DNA from: an uncultured Geobacter sp.
Lineage (GTDB): Bacteria > Desulfobacterota > Desulfuromonadia > Geobacterales > CAIOGM01
DNA length: 32,802 bases
Reading direction: 5' to 3'
Assembly (NCBI GenBank): GCA_903857795.1
Contig: CAIOGM010000165.1
Coordinates: 1-32,802, forward strand
The notes beneath the pieces were generated by a model, which was not told the origin of the DNA, searched no databases, and was given only the letters and a program-made list of their open reading frames with translations. Positions within the stretch are counted from its first letter, which is position 1. Each line of letters begins with the position of its first letter. Below are positions 1-8,550 of this stretch, in pieces. A program made the position numbers and the translations under genes.

Positions 1-25
1 ATTGGATTTCAGTGGGTTCCGGCAT
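1..25 (-). CDS. Start of a gene cut by the left edge
   Basis: Only the first eight codons are in the window (MPEPTEIQ), running off the left edge on the minus strand. The start is supported by an AGGAG ribosome binding site five bases before the ATG. The product cannot be identified from so little sequence. It lies downstream of the two small membrane-protein genes on the same strand and may be expressed with them. Confidence 0.5.
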
Positions 26-141
26 TTCATCTCCTTTCCTAAGCTACCTTAAGGGAATAGAGCGGAAATGTCCAGCAAAAATATTCCTGTCGTCGGTGCC
101 CCCCCCTGTGATCGCTTACTGACAAAGAAATCTACACCCCA

Positions 142-465
142 CTACACTCTAACAAACGCCCTCACCTGCGCCCCATTAACCACCACATACCCCTCGAATT
201 CAGCACGTGGGCGCACCCACAGACCGTTGTCCTGCTTCCGGTACACCACCATTTCCTCCTCATTGGTTGCGTTAGTCGCGACTCCAATGACTTCGCATTC
301 GGCGCCTTTATAATGTCGGTAGCTCCCCTCGATCCCGCTCTTATTACCTGACAGCAGGCTCTTGACCGATTTACCTATCACACGCTTAACTATCAGCGCA
401 GACACCATAAAAATAATGACGACAAACGCAACAAGAAACACCACCAACAAAAGAGATTTGAACAT
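142..465 (-). CDS. Small membrane protein with a DUF1653-like domain
   Basis: The protein has 107 residues. One hydrophobic segment (about residues 4-27) anchors it in the inner membrane. Residues about 48-90 resemble the DUF1653 family: YRHYKG, then EVIGVATNATNEEEMVVYR, then LWVRP with an aromatic residue shortly after. DUF1653 proteins are usually soluble, about 70 residues long and of unknown function, so the membrane anchor is a variation. A GGAG ribosome binding site sits five bases before the ATG. The neighbour at 495-818 is on the same strand with a 29-base gap, so the two may form an operon. I see nothing that indicates a substrate or partner. The family call rests on motif memory only. 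Confidence 0.7.
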   Translation of the reverse strand: MFKSLLLVVFLVAFVVIIFMVSALIVKRVIGKSVKSLLSGNKSGIEGSYRHYKGAECEVIGVATNATNEEEMVVYRKQDNGLWVRPRAEFEGYVVVNGAQVRAFVRV

Positions 466-494
466 AATTACTCCGCTATGACTTAACTACCAGC

Positions 495-818
495 CTACCA
501 CTTTCTAGCATCACGTTTATCTGGCCGAAAAAACCCGACTACCGCGCCGATCACAGCTCCACCCGCCACTTTTAACAGTTTGGTCATGCTGAGTGGCTCG
601 TCTAAGGTCAGTAGCACTATGCCCACCAACCCGCCGACGGCTCCTATTGCTATTTTTTTAGCAATCAAGTCATACCGCGGCATAAATTCTTTGGCTGCAA
701 ACTGGTTTAGCATCGTAGCTACCCCCTTCATAGACAAAATACCCGCTGGTTCCAATCCCTCTGCACTTCCAATGAGTTCTTGTCTTAAAATCGCACTATA
801 CACCTTTGCAAAATCCAT
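495..818 (-). CDS. Hypothetical small membrane protein
   Basis: The protein has 107 residues and I do not recognise the family. The first half is soluble and mixed in charge. Two glycine-rich hydrophobic stretches follow, at about residues 55-71 (IAIGAVGGLVGIVLLTL) and 82-96 (LKVAGGAVIGAVVGFF), and the protein ends in a basic tail (RPDKRDARKW). The small-residue spacing in these helices (GAVGG, GGAVIG) suggests tight helix packing. It lies just upstream of the DUF1653-like gene and is probably cotranscribed with it. Base composition in this area looks lower in GC than the core genes further right, which fits an accessory segment. Confidence 0.6.
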   Translation of the reverse strand: MDFAKVYSAILRQELIGSAEGLEPAGILSMKGVATMLNQFAAKEFMPRYDLIAKKIAIGAVGGLVGIVLLTLDEPLSMTKLLKVAGGAVIGAVVGFFRPDKRDARKW

Positions 819-1041
819 TCAACCTATTCCTCATGAAATAATGCGGCAAGTTTTTTAACCGCCCCCGAATCATCCCTTGGCCTTGGATTCTCACGAGTGA
901 GCGGAATGGAGCATATCAGTAAGGTGCGACAACCACTGTCGCCTGAGTTCACTCCTCTGCATTTTTTCCTGTACGAGGCTGCAGTAGATAGCAAACGCCT
1001 TTCCGGCGCCACGCTTTTCCGGTCCGACACTGGAGATGGTT

Positions 1042-1071
1042 GTTGCATGCAACTCGCCTAATGGTTATGCT
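1042..1071 (+). promoter_or_regulatory. Candidate promoter and palindromic operator of the hicB-like gene
   Basis: A perfect 12-base palindrome, GTTGCATGCAAC, lies at 1042-1053. It overlaps a possible -35 box TTGCAT (1043-1048), followed by a 17-base spacer and a possible -10 box TATGCT (1066-1071). The gene start is at 1097. A palindrome over the -35 box is a typical site for autoregulation by an antitoxin, but this is inferred from position only. Confidence 0.4.
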
Positions 1072-1096
1072 GTTCCACACAGATAGAGGAGTCGAA

Positions 1097-1411
1097 ATGT
1101 CGCGATTCAGCAAGCTCTACGATATGCCTAAATATGGATTTGATATTTTTTGGAGTGAAGAGGACCAAGGATATATCGCCACTTGTCCCGATTTTCCAGG
1201 ATTATCGGCTTTTGGCGATACAGAGGAAGATGCATTACAAGAGGCCAAAACGGCGCTGGGGTTATTTGTTTGCACCTTAAACGACCAAGGCGCCCCCATA
1301 CCGGAAGCTACCACGGCAAGCCACTTTCAGATCTCGACGGCTGCATCGACGGCTAACCGCCCCTGCTGCAGCATAAATGCAGATTATCACCAGAGGAGCA
1401 GTAAAATTTAA
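1097..1411 (+). CDS. HicB-like antitoxin family protein without an adjacent HicA
   Basis: The protein has 104 residues. Residues about 11-75 fit the HicB/UPF0150 fold: YGFDIFWSEEDQGYIATCPDFPGLSAFGDTEEDALQEAKTAL, then a G-x-PIP motif. HicB proteins neutralise the HicA mRNA interferase and often repress their own operon. I start the gene at 1097 because an AGAGGAG ribosome binding site precedes that ATG, although the frame is open from 1040. The family usually carries a small HicA gene next door. None is seen on either side, so this is an orphan or a standalone HicB-fold protein. The last 25 residues do not resemble a DNA-binding domain and may be a diverged end. Confidence 0.75.
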   Translation: MSRFSKLYDMPKYGFDIFWSEEDQGYIATCPDFPGLSAFGDTEEDALQEAKTALGLFVCTLNDQGAPIPEATTASHFQISTAASTANRPCCSINADYHQRSSKI

Positions 1412-1520
1412 ACCCCTCCGGAAAAGAACATCCGCAAATCTTCCCCTCCCCTTGTAGAAAACCAAACAGGACAGCTATAGAGTGAGGTCTCCGCGATAGC
1501 AACTCACAGATTACATGGCA

Positions 1521-1568
1521 ACCTCCCCCTCTCCCTGGCCCTCCCCCGCCAGGGGGGGAGGGGAAGTT
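1521..1568. repeat. GC-rich imperfect hairpin, REP-like
   Basis: The core stem is CCCTGGC (1533-1539) paired with GCCAGGG (1548-1554). It is flanked by C-rich and G-rich arms that extend the pairing imperfectly. Without a T-tract it is a poor terminator. It resembles the dispersed C/G-rich intergenic hairpins common in Geobacter genomes; that likeness is from memory and was not searched. Confidence 0.45.
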
Positions 1569-1697
1569 GTCAGAGATTATCGAGTATTTCAGAGCTGACC
1601 TTCACACCCTTTCCGTCCATTCCTTTACGCTTCATCCTCGGCTCGATACGTGCTACCCTCTCCGGACCATAATAAGCCTGAAAACGGCAGTTCGAAT

Positions 1698-1824
1698 AAC
1701 ACGGAGCAACCGAGCAACCGAGGAATCAAGACCTTGCATCAAGAGAGTGTTTCTCAAAAAGGTGAATCATTGGAAAGGTTTTCTCTATAAATTTCGCCCG
1801 GATTTTGCTCCGTTGCTCCGTGTT
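1698..1824. repeat. 13-bp perfect inverted repeat pair
   Basis: AACACGGAGCAAC at 1698-1710 is matched exactly in inverted orientation by GTTGCTCCGTGTT at 1812-1824, with 101 bases between. It lies inside the non-coding stretch before the amidohydrolase gene. It could be a remnant of a small repeat element. No target duplication was recognised. Confidence 0.4.
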
Positions 1825-1875
1825 TCAAATGCTTTTTTCAGGATAAGGGCTGTTTTCTTGAATAGGAGAGAACCG

Positions 1876-3606
1876 ATGACGGTGACACGGCGAGAGTTTA
1901 TTCGAGGGAGCGCAGCCACGGGGACCCTTCTGGCAGTCGGCATCTATGAGTATCCCGCGTTCTCGGCTGTAACGAAAAAGACGTTCGTTAACGGCAGGAT
2001 CTACACCATGAACCCTCTCCTCCCGTGGGCGGATACGGTGGTGACCCAAGGAAACCGCTTCGTCTATGTGGGAACCAGGAGCGGGGCAAACAGCTTCATC
2101 GCCAAGGGGACGACCATCGTCGACCTGGGGGGCAAAATGGTCCTCCCCGGCTTCATCGAGAGCCACGCTCACCCCACTTACGGCAGCCTGCTGGCCACGT
2201 TCGTCGTCCTGAATCCCGAGGCAAGCAGGGAAGAGCTGATGGCCGAGATTAAACGGGAGGTCCGGGAACGACAGAAGGATGAGGTCATTGGCATGATGGG
2301 GTTCAAGGCGGCGCTCTTTGGCCCCGACGGACCACACGCGAAAGAGCTGGACGCCATCGAATGCAAGAAACCGCTGATCATCCTGGATTACGGCGGCCAT
2401 TCGGCCTGGGTGAACAGTCGGGCTCTGCAGATCGCCGGGATTACCCGGGAGACCCCGGACCCCATCCCCGGTGCTCACTATTACCGGAGAGACAAGGCGG
2501 GGAATCCCACCGGCTGGTGTATCGAGTTATCATCGTACGCCCCCATCATGCTGAAGCTCGGGTTCAACGCCGAACGGATCAATCAAGGGCTTGAGCCGCT
2601 GCTGGCGGCCTTCTCCTCCTTCGGCTTTACGACGATTTTCGACGCCGGCGCCTATTTTGAGGAACAGAGTTTCAGGAGCTATCGCCGGCTGGAACAGAGT
2701 AACCGGCTGCCGCTCCGGATCCATGGCTGCCACATGATCACCACTCCCCAGCAGCTCCCCACCGCAGTCACTGAGCTGTCCCGCCTCAACAAGAGCAGCT
2801 CCTCCCTCGTCACCGTCAACACCCTGAAGATCGTCTATGACGGAACCCTGGAGGCGCAGAGCTGCGCCATGTATGAGGAGTTCATCAACGACAAAGGGAA
2901 CAGAGGGTACGAGCTCATCCCTCCGGAAGTTCTGTCTCAGCTGGTGACGGCGACCGATGATGCCGGGTTCAACATCCATATCCACGCCATCGGCAACCGC
3001 GCCATTGCCGACGTGTTGACCGCCTTTGAGCGGCTCAAGCAGCTGAAAGGGCCCACCCCCACCAGAAAAACCATCTGCCATCTCCAGTTCTTCATGCCGG
3101 ACACGGTGAAACGGTTGACGGCCCTCAAGGAGGTCGTGGCGCAGACGACTCCACTCTGGATGGTCAGGGACAGGACGACCGAGGCTGCAGTGGGGAAGGA
3201 GCTCTATGAGCGGCAGGCGCTGTTCGCCACTCTGGACAAGGCGGGGGTGCGGGTGACCTTCGGCAGTGATTTTCCCGTCAGCTCCGGGCTGGAAGGGTTG
3301 AACCCGTTCAACGAGATGGAGGTGGGAATGCTGCGCAGGGAGGTGGGGAGGCCCGATACGGAGTTCCTCCCCCCGGCTGAGGAGCGGCTCTCCCTGGAGA
3401 CCCTGCTGCGCGGCTATACGATCAACGGCGCCTTTCAACTGGGAGTAGAGAAGGAGTTGGGTTCCATCGAAAAGGGGAAGCTTGCGGATCTGATCGTCAT
3501 CGAAAAGAATCTCTTCGACCAGAAACCGTCCGAGATTCATACCAACCGGGTCATCATGACGGTGATGAACGGCGCCGTTGTCTACGATTCCACTACAGGA
3601 AGATGA
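1876..3606 (+). CDS. Tat-exported amidohydrolase, YtcJ-like (amidohydrolase 3 family)
   Basis: The protein has 576 residues. It starts with a twin-arginine signal (TRREFIRG at residues 4-11, then a hydrophobic stretch to about residue 30), so it is probably folded in the cytoplasm and exported. The mature part matches the metal-dependent amidohydrolase fold: the N-terminal beta-sandwich ends in the metal ligands of SHAHP (H97, H99), a central HIHAIGNRAI supplies further histidines, and FGSDFPV carries the catalytic aspartate. The C-terminal end NGAFQLGVEKELGSIEKGKLADLIVIE is typical of the family. The substrate is unknown; relatives act on amides and cyclic ureas. The start at 1876 is chosen for its AGGAGAG ribosome binding site and the Tat signal. 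It is a single gene, convergent with the GDSL lipoprotein. Confidence 0.88.
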   Translation: MTVTRREFIRGSAATGTLLAVGIYEYPAFSAVTKKTFVNGRIYTMNPLLPWADTVVTQGNRFVYVGTRSGANSFIAKGTTIVDLGGKMVLPGFIESHAHPTYGSLLATFVVLNPEASREELMAEIKREVRERQKDEVIGMMGFKAALFGPDGPHAKELDAIECKKPLIILDYGGHSAWVNSRALQIAGITRETPDPIPGAHYYRRDKAGNPTGWCIELSSYAPIMLKLGFNAERINQGLEPLLAAFSSFGFTTIFDAGAYFEEQSFRSYRRLEQSNRLPLRIHGCHMITTPQQLPTAVTELSRLNKSSSSLVTVNTLKIVYDGTLEAQSCAMYEEFINDKGNRGYELIPPEVLSQLVTATDDAGFNIHIHAIGNRAIADVLTAFERLKQLKGPTPTRKTICHLQFFMPDTVKRLTALKEVVAQTTPLWMVRDRTTEAAVGKELYERQALFATLDKAGVRVTFGSDFPVSSGLEGLNPFNEMEVGMLRREVGRPDTEFLPPAEERLSLETLLRGYTINGAFQLGVEKELGSIEKGKLADLIVIEKNLFDQKPSEIHTNRVIMTVMNGAVVYDSTTGR

Positions 3607-3626
3607 TTTTGGTCTCCTTCATCCCG

Positions 3627-4226
3627 TCAGAGCCCGCCGCTCCGGGTGATGAGCGCCGCCACCGCCTCGGCAATCTTCCGGTAGCCGGCGGCGTTGGGGT
3701 GGACCTCGTCGGACTTCAGCTCCCGCCGCCCCAACACCTTCTTCAGGATCGTCTCCTCCACCGGAACCCCGCACTCGGCGGCGACCTCGCCGTAGAACCG
3801 GGCCGGTGACAGCCCCAACCCCCAGCGGGGGACGGCGATGAGGACGACGTCGATCCCCCGCCCCTTGGCCAGCAGCACCATCTCCCGCAGATTGACGGCG
3901 GCCTGGTTCAGATCCAGGTGACGGAGGATGTCATTGGCGCCGGAGCAGAGGATGAGGAGCCGCGGCTGTACGCGCTCCAGTTCACCGGGGAGCCGTTTAA
4001 GCGCCTCGCCACTGGTCTCGCCGGGAATCCCCCCGTTGGCCACCGGACGGCCGAGGAGGCGGGCCAGTTCGTCGGGATAACTCTTCCCCGGCTCCGATCC
4101 CGTGCCATAGGTGAGGCTGTCGCCGAAGCAGAGAATCATAGCGTCACCCGCAAGCGGGGCGATCCTGCTCTTCCCCGTACAGCCGACGACAGAGAGAAAA
4201 AGCACCATGGCCACGAGATATTTCAT
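3627..4226 (-). CDS. GDSL/SGNH-family esterase lipoprotein (TesA-like)
   Basis: The protein has 199 residues. A short signal peptide ends in a lipobox (VVGC, acylated cysteine C16), placing it in the cell envelope. The SGNH hydrolase blocks are all present: FGDSLTYG (nucleophile S37), NGG (about 64-66), GAND (N98), and DEVHP (D173, H176). These are the catalytic and oxyanion residues of arylesterase, thioesterase I and lysophospholipase L1. The substrate is not determined. Its ATG overlaps the stop codon of rlmB by four bases, so the two are translationally coupled. It is the last gene of the pyrF-rlmB row. Confidence 0.88.
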   Translation of the reverse strand: MKYLVAMVLFLSVVGCTGKSRIAPLAGDAMILCFGDSLTYGTGSEPGKSYPDELARLLGRPVANGGIPGETSGEALKRLPGELERVQPRLLILCSGANDILRHLDLNQAAVNLREMVLLAKGRGIDVVLIAVPRWGLGLSPARFYGEVAAECGVPVEETILKKVLGRRELKSDEVHPNAAGYRKIAEAVAALITRSGGL

Positions 4227-4963
4227 TGTACCGACTCACGCTGACGCAGCACCTCGAAGAGCATGATCCCCCCGGCCACCGAGGCGTTGAGCGAGGTGAT
4301 GCTCCCTTTCAGCGGGATGGAGATCAGCAGGTCGCAATGCTTCCGGACCAGGGGACGCATCCCCTCCCCTTCGCCGCCGATGACCAGCACCGTATGCCCC
4401 AGGAACTTCTGCCGGTAGAGCGACTCCCCCGACTCACCGGCGGCGCCGTAGACCCAGAACCCCTCCTTCTTCAGGAGCTCCAGTGCCTGGGAGATGTTGG
4501 CGACCCGCGCCAGCGTCACCGCCTCCACCCCGCCGGCCGAGACCTTCTCCACCGTAGGGGTGACCCCGCAGGCCCGATCCTGGGGGATGATGATCCCATG
4601 GGCCCCGGCGCAGGCCGCGCTCCGGATGAGCGCCCCCAGGTTATGGGGATCCTGGATGCCGTCCAGGACGACCACCAGCCCCGGTTCGCCGCTTGACCGC
4701 CATCGGTCGAGCACGTCGGAGAGCTCGGCGTAGGGGTACGGCTCCACCCGGAGCACCGCCCCCTGATGATGCTCGCTCCCCGCCAGACGGAGCAGGGCAC
4801 CACGGTCGCGCCGCCGGACCGGCACCCCCTTCTCTGCCGCCTGCTGCAGCAGCTTGTCCAGCCGCCGGTCACTCCCCTCGGCCAGAAAGAGTTCAAAGGC
4901 CTTCCGGTTCCCGCGGAGCGCCTCCATGACCGGATTTACGCCATACACGATGTCATCGTTCAT
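4223..4963 (-). CDS. rlmB: 23S rRNA (guanosine-2'-O-)-methyltransferase RlmB (SpoU family)
   Basis: The protein has 246 residues, the normal length. The N-terminal substrate-binding domain (YGVNPVMEAL, residues about 6-80) is followed by the SpoU knotted methyltransferase domain. Its three motifs are LDGIQDPHNLGALIRSA, VIGGEGEGMRPLV and IPLKGSITSLNASVAGGIMLFEV. RlmB methylates the ribose of a conserved guanosine in the peptidyl-transferase centre of 23S rRNA using SAM. The start codon overlaps the end of pyrF by four bases and the stop overlaps the GDSL gene, indicating a tightly coupled operon. The specific RlmB assignment, rather than another SpoU member, rests on the N-terminal motif and length. 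Confidence 0.9.
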   Translation of the reverse strand: MNDDIVYGVNPVMEALRGNRKAFELFLAEGSDRRLDKLLQQAAEKGVPVRRRDRGALLRLAGSEHHQGAVLRVEPYPYAELSDVLDRWRSSGEPGLVVVLDGIQDPHNLGALIRSAACAGAHGIIIPQDRACGVTPTVEKVSAGGVEAVTLARVANISQALELLKKEGFWVYGAAGESGESLYRQKFLGHTVLVIGGEGEGMRPLVRKHCDLLISIPLKGSITSLNASVAGGIMLFEVLRQRESVQ

Positions 4964-5679
4964 GAAATCACGATCTCGTCGATGATCGCCTCACAGGCAG
5001 CCACCGGGTCCGGCGCCGCCGCGATGGGTCGGCCGATGACCAGATAGTCGGCCCCGGCCCGCACCGCTTCAGCCGGGGTCATGATCCGCTTCTGGTCGTT
5101 GACCGCGGCGAAGGAGGGGCGGACGCCGGGGGTGACTATGAGGAACTCGTCGCCGCACGCCTCACGGATCAGCGCCACCTCCAGGGGGGAGGCAACCACA
5201 CCGTCGATCCCGGCCGATTTGGCCAGTTTAGCCAACTTCACCACCATCTCCGGCAGCGGCAGGTCGATCCCCACTCCCTTGAGGGTCTCCTCGGTGGAAG
5301 AGGTCAGGATGGTCACCGCCAGCACCTTGGGTCTCGCTCCCCCCCCGCACTCCCGGTCAACGGCCGCCCGTGTGGCGGCCATCATCTCAAAGCCCCCCAG
5401 GGCATGCAGGTTGCAGAGGGTCGCCCCCAGCCGGGCCGCCTCCACCGTGGCCATGGCCACGGTGGAGGGGATGTCGTGGTACTTCAGGTCAAGGAATACC
5501 TCCCCTCCCCGCTCCCGGATCATCCGGACGATGTCGGGACCGCAGGCGGTAAAAAGCTGCTTCCCCACCTTGAACAGCCCCACATGGCCGGTCAACAACG
5601 TCACCCAACGCTCCGCCTCGGCGCGGGTTTCCACATCAAGGGCAAAGATGATTTTCTTGCGTGCTTCTTCTCGGGACAT
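4960..5679 (-). CDS. pyrF: Orotidine 5'-phosphate decarboxylase
   Basis: The protein has 239 residues. It catalyses the last step of UMP synthesis, OMP to UMP. The TIM-barrel signature is clear: FALDV (D15), K37 in FKVGKQLF, and the catalytic DLKYHDIP (D64, K66, D69). The C-terminal phosphate-binding part reads VTPGVR...ADYLVIGRPI. I place the start at 5679, because AGAGG precedes that ATG and it gives the usual length; the frame is open to 5721. The gene is followed at once by rlmB and preceded by the DUF2442 gene, 46 bases upstream. Confidence 0.95.
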   Translation of the reverse strand: MSREEARKKIIFALDVETRAEAERWVTLLTGHVGLFKVGKQLFTACGPDIVRMIRERGGEVFLDLKYHDIPSTVAMATVEAARLGATLCNLHALGGFEMMAATRAAVDRECGGGARPKVLAVTILTSSTEETLKGVGIDLPLPEMVVKLAKLAKSAGIDGVVASPLEVALIREACGDEFLIVTPGVRPSFAAVNDQKRIMTPAEAVRAGADYLVIGRPIAAAPDPVAACEAIIDEIVIS

Positions 5680-5725
5680 AAAACCTCTAAAAGCCACAGT
5701 TGAACGACACCAGTGTTCCAAAAAA

Positions 5726-6010
5726 TCAGTTCAGCACCCGTTCGCCATTCACGATAATCGGCTTGCCAGAAGCAAAGGAATAAAGGACATCAGGACAGAT
5801 GTCCGCGCCATTAGGCCAGACAATAGTACCAATTTCCTGTTCAACCCTGACCTGAGCAAAATATCCGGGGTCCTGCAACGGAGTGAACACGCCATCATAC
5901 TCCCCTATAACTCGATCCATATCAACCTGAGCGATCAGTCCGTCTTCAAAGCTCAATTCCAGAACATGCCCCTCGACAGGTTTCACCGCAATAACATCGA
6001 TCATGAACAT
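5726..6010 (-). CDS. DUF2442 protein, probable antitoxin-like partner of DUF4160
   Basis: The protein has 94 residues. IDVIAVKPVEGHVLELSFEDGLIAQVDM followed by FAQVRVEQEIGTIVWPNGADICPDVLY is the DUF2442 pattern, including the TIxWPNGxDixPdvLY block. The ATG at 6010 follows the DUF4160 stop codon by five bases, and its GGAG ribosome binding site lies inside the end of that gene. DUF4160-DUF2442 pairs are frequent in bacterial genomes and are predicted, not proven here, to be toxin-antitoxin systems. The pair sits between proS and pyrF in an otherwise housekeeping row. Confidence 0.85.
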   Translation of the reverse strand: MFMIDVIAVKPVEGHVLELSFEDGLIAQVDMDRVIGEYDGVFTPLQDPGYFAQVRVEQEIGTIVWPNGADICPDVLYSFASGKPIIVNGERVLN

Positions 6011-6015
6011 AGTGC

Positions 6016-6276
6016 CTACTCCAACGGCGATATTTTTTTCAATTCCGACCGTTTGCGAGCTAATTCCCAATCCTCCAGCAATTCCGCTCGATGCTGTACG
6101 GCCCACTCTGCAACCAAACCAAGCGCACGTGGCGGCAACTTCCCCGCCAAGACCGAAAGCGTATCAATCGCCACTTCCATCTTGTACTCGCCATATCGAG
6201 CATGAAAATGTGGCGGATTATGCTCATCAAAGTACATGGTAATTATGATCCCGAAAAAACGACAAATCTCCGGCAT
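6016..6276 (-). CDS. DUF4160 protein, probable toxin-like partner of DUF2442
   Basis: The protein has 86 residues. The family signature is complete: MPEICRFFGIIITMYFDEHNPPHFHARYGEYKMEVAI, then a RALGLVAEWAVQHRAELLEDWE region. The histidine-rich HNPPHFHARYG block is the conserved core. Its biochemical role is unknown. An AAAGGGG ribosome binding site lies just before the ATG. It is directly upstream of, and nearly touching, the DUF2442 gene, so the two are coexpressed. It lies 58 bases downstream of proS and may be cotranscribed with it. Confidence 0.87.
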   Translation of the reverse strand: MPEICRFFGIIITMYFDEHNPPHFHARYGEYKMEVAIDTLSVLAGKLPPRALGLVAEWAVQHRAELLEDWELARKRSELKKISPLE

Positions 6277-6334
6277 GATACCCCTTTCCGCACCAAATCC
6301 CTCTCCATTAGGTGCTGATGCTTGTAGCTAAAGG

Positions 6335-8050
6335 TCACTGCGCCAGCGCCTCGGCCACCATCTGCCGAACCTTGGCCTCCGCCTCGGCGATGGAAAGGAG
6401 TTCGACCTCACCGCTGCGCCGCTCCTTCAGCTCCACCTTGCCATCAACCAGGTTCTTGCTCCCCACCACGATCCTCAGGGGGATGCCGATGAGATCGGCA
6501 TCCTTGAACTTGGAGCCGGGGCGATCGTCCCGGTCGTCCAGGAGGGTCTCCACCCCGGCGGCGGTGAGCCGGCTGTAGATCTGCTCCGCTGCCGCCATGA
6601 CCGCCTCGTCCTTGGCGTTCACCGCGCTGACGATGCAGTGGAACGGCGCGATGGGGATGGGGAAGATGATCCCGTCTTTATCGTGGTTCTGCTCGATGCA
6701 GGCGGCCACGGAGCGCCCCACGCCGATGCCGTAGCACCCCATGACGATGACCTGCTCCTTCCCCCCCGCATCCAGGTAGGTGGCCTTCAGCGATTCCGAA
6801 TACTTGGTCCCCAGCTTGAAGACATGCCCCACCTCGATGCCGCGCCAGATCTCCATGATCCCGTCGATACAGCGGGGACAGGGGTCGCCGGGGACCACGT
6901 CCCGGATGTCGGCGAAACTCTCCACGGTGAAGTCCCGCCCCAGGTTCACACTCTTCAGATGAACGTCCTTCTCGTTGCCGCCGGTGATGAAGTTCTTCAT
7001 CCCTGCCACTGTCTGGTCGGCCACTATCCGCACGTCGATCCCCACCGGGCCGGCAAACCCGACCGGGGCGCCGGTGACCTGTTCCACCACCGCGTCCGGG
7101 GCCAGCTCCAGGCTCTCGCAGCCGAGGAGGTTCTTCAGCTTGATCTCGTTGAGGTCGTGATCCCCCCGCAGCAGCGCCAGCACCGGCTCATCATCGGCGA
7201 CAAAGACGAGGCTCTTGACGAGGGAAGAGGTGGCGGCGTTGAGGAAAGCTGCCACCTCCTCGATGCTCCGCTTCTCCGGAGTCGCCACCCGCTCCAGGGG
7301 GCGTGGCTCGGCGTGATCCTTTGTCGAAACCTGCCGCGCCTCGGCCTTCTCCATGTTGGCGGCGTAGGCGCAGAGGGAGCAGGAGACGATGGCGTCTTCA
7401 CCGGAATCGGCCAGCACCATGAACTCATGGGACGAGGAGCCGCCGATGGAGCCGGTATCGGCTTCCACGGCCCGGTAGTTGAGGCCGCAGCGCTCAAAGA
7501 TCCGGCGGTAGGCATTGAACATCTTCTCGTAGGAGAGATCCGCCGCCTCACTGTCCACGTCAAAGGAGTAGGCGTCCTTCATGATGAACTCGCGCCCCCG
7601 CATGAGGCCGAACCGGGGACGGATCTCGTCGCGGAACTTGGTCTGCACCTGGTAGAGAGTCAGCGGCAGCTGCCGGTAGCTCCGCACATCGCGCCGCACG
7701 ATATCGGTGACCGTCTCCTCATGGGTCGGCCCCATGCAGAATTCGGACTCCTTCCGGTCCTTGAAGCGGAGGAGCTCCTTGCCGTACTTCTCCCACCGCC
7801 CCGACTCCTGCCAGAGCTCGGCCGGTGTGGTCACCGGCATGAGGAGCTCGATGGCGCCGGCCCGGTTCATCTCTTCCCGGATGATCTGTTCCACCTTGCG
7901 GATGGCGCGCAGCCCGAGGGGGAGGTAATTGTAGATGCCGGCGGCCACCTTGCGGATCATGCCGGCGCGGAGCATCAGCTTGTGGGAGATCACCTCGGCA
8001 TCGGCCGGGGTCTCCTTGATAGTGGGGATGAAGTAGTTGGAATAACGCAT
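6335..8050 (-). CDS. proS: Prolyl-tRNA synthetase, bacterial type with editing domain
   Basis: The protein has 571 residues, the usual length of the bacterial type. It charges tRNA-Pro with proline. The class II motifs are visible: [30 protein letters not shown] (motif 1 region), [25 protein letters not shown] (motif 2), and [17 protein letters not shown] (motif 3). The insertion of about 180 residues between motifs 2 and 3 is the editing domain that clears mischarged alanine ([13 protein letters not shown], then GPVGI). The C-terminal anticodon-binding domain ends the protein. The start at 8050 gives the family N-terminus [13 protein letters not shown] and has a GAGAGGG ribosome binding site. 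Confidence 0.96.
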   Translation of the reverse strand: MRYSNYFIPTIKETPADAEVISHKLMLRAGMIRKVAAGIYNYLPLGLRAIRKVEQIIREEMNRAGAIELLMPVTTPAELWQESGRWEKYGKELLRFKDRKESEFCMGPTHEETVTDIVRRDVRSYRQLPLTLYQVQTKFRDEIRPRFGLMRGREFIMKDAYSFDVDSEAADLSYEKMFNAYRRIFERCGLNYRAVEADTGSIGGSSSHEFMVLADSGEDAIVSCSLCAYAANMEKAEARQVSTKDHAEPRPLERVATPEKRSIEEVAAFLNAATSSLVKSLVFVADDEPVLALLRGDHDLNEIKLKNLLGCESLELAPDAVVEQVTGAPVGFAGPVGIDVRIVADQTVAGMKNFITGGNEKDVHLKSVNLGRDFTVESFADIRDVVPGDPCPRCIDGIMEIWRGIEVGHVFKLGTKYSESLKATYLDAGGKEQVIVMGCYGIGVGRSVAACIEQNHDKDGIIFPIPIAPFHCIVSAVNAKDEAVMAAAEQIYSRLTAAGVETLLDDRDDRPGSKFKDADLIGIPLRIVVGSKNLVDGKVELKERRSGEVELLSIAEAEAKVRQMVAEALAQ

Positions 8051-8136
8051 TAATACCCTCTCTTTACGCTGAAAGGGGCGGATCAACCTCGCCCCCAGCT
8101 AATTTAGTCCTTCATCTATCAGCTCACGCGACTGAA

Positions 8137-8550
8137 TTATACCTGCTCAACCTGCAAACCTGCCGCCGTCGCTGCGGCACACTGTCTGGCATCCGCCGAA
8201 ACGAAGACGTCCACGTGAAGCGCCAACGCACTGCCCACATGAATGGCGTCCATGCCGCGCAACTGGTTGTTTTCCAGACTCATTACGGTATTTCGGACCA
8301 CTTCCGGCGTCAGCTCGCATACAGTCACGTCGGTGGTGTCAGCAAAAAGAAGAGTCTTGAGGTGACGGTATTGTAGCGGAGTAATCCGGCTCTCCTGTTG
8401 TAATCGGCAAAACGCAGAAATAATCTCCGGTACCGCGATACTGGACAGACAAAGCTCTGTGGCACTGTTACTCAATGACAGAACCTGCTCAGTTCCCAGC
8501 TCTCGTACATACCGTTGGGCAAAGGCGGAGGAATCGAAGAAGACTCGCAT
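8137..8550 (-). CDS. PIN-domain toxin, VapC-like
   Basis: The protein has 137 residues. The acidic residues of the PIN ribonuclease active site are in place: D6 (VFFDSSAF), E42 (VPEI), D101 (MDAIHVGSA) and D120 (VFVSAD). VapC toxins cleave specific RNAs, often tRNAs, using magnesium. The start codon overlaps the last base of the upstream antitoxin stop codon, so the pair is translationally coupled. The upstream partner is of the Phd/YefM type rather than VapB proper. The pair separates ispG and proS. Confidence 0.88.
   Translation of the reverse strand: MRVFFDSSAFAQRYVRELGTEQVLSLSNSATELCLSSIAVPEIISAFCRLQQESRITPLQYRHLKTLLFADTTDVTVCELTPEVVRNTVMSLENNQLRGMDAIHVGSALALHVDVFVSADARQCAAATAAGLQVEQV

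Larger units (their letters stand above)
1412..1875. other. Intergenic stretch with no gene seen
   Basis: About 460 bases lie between the hicB-like gene and the amidohydrolase. The frame of the amidohydrolase is open back to 1567, but the translated part has no family resemblance and the true start is at 1876. The stretch holds a GC-rich hairpin (1521-1568) and a 13-base perfect inverted repeat (1698-1710 with 1812-1824). Nothing else was recognised. Confidence 0.6.

Noticed and set aside
824-1048. 74-residue open frame on the minus strand
   Set aside because: It has no clear ribosome binding site, no family likeness and an unnatural composition. The stretch 819-1096 otherwise seems to hold only the hicB promoter.
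1567-1875. 103-residue N-terminal extension of the amidohydrolase frame
   Set aside because: The Tat signal and ribosome binding site at 1876 fix the start. The extension covers a repeat and has no family similarity.
2530-3540. Long antisense frame of 336 residues across the amidohydrolase gene
   Set aside because: It is a shadow of a GC-rich real gene, with no domain and a biased composition.
6638-8053. 471-residue antisense frame across proS
   Set aside because: It is a shadow frame rich in H, G, P and L, and proS is certain.
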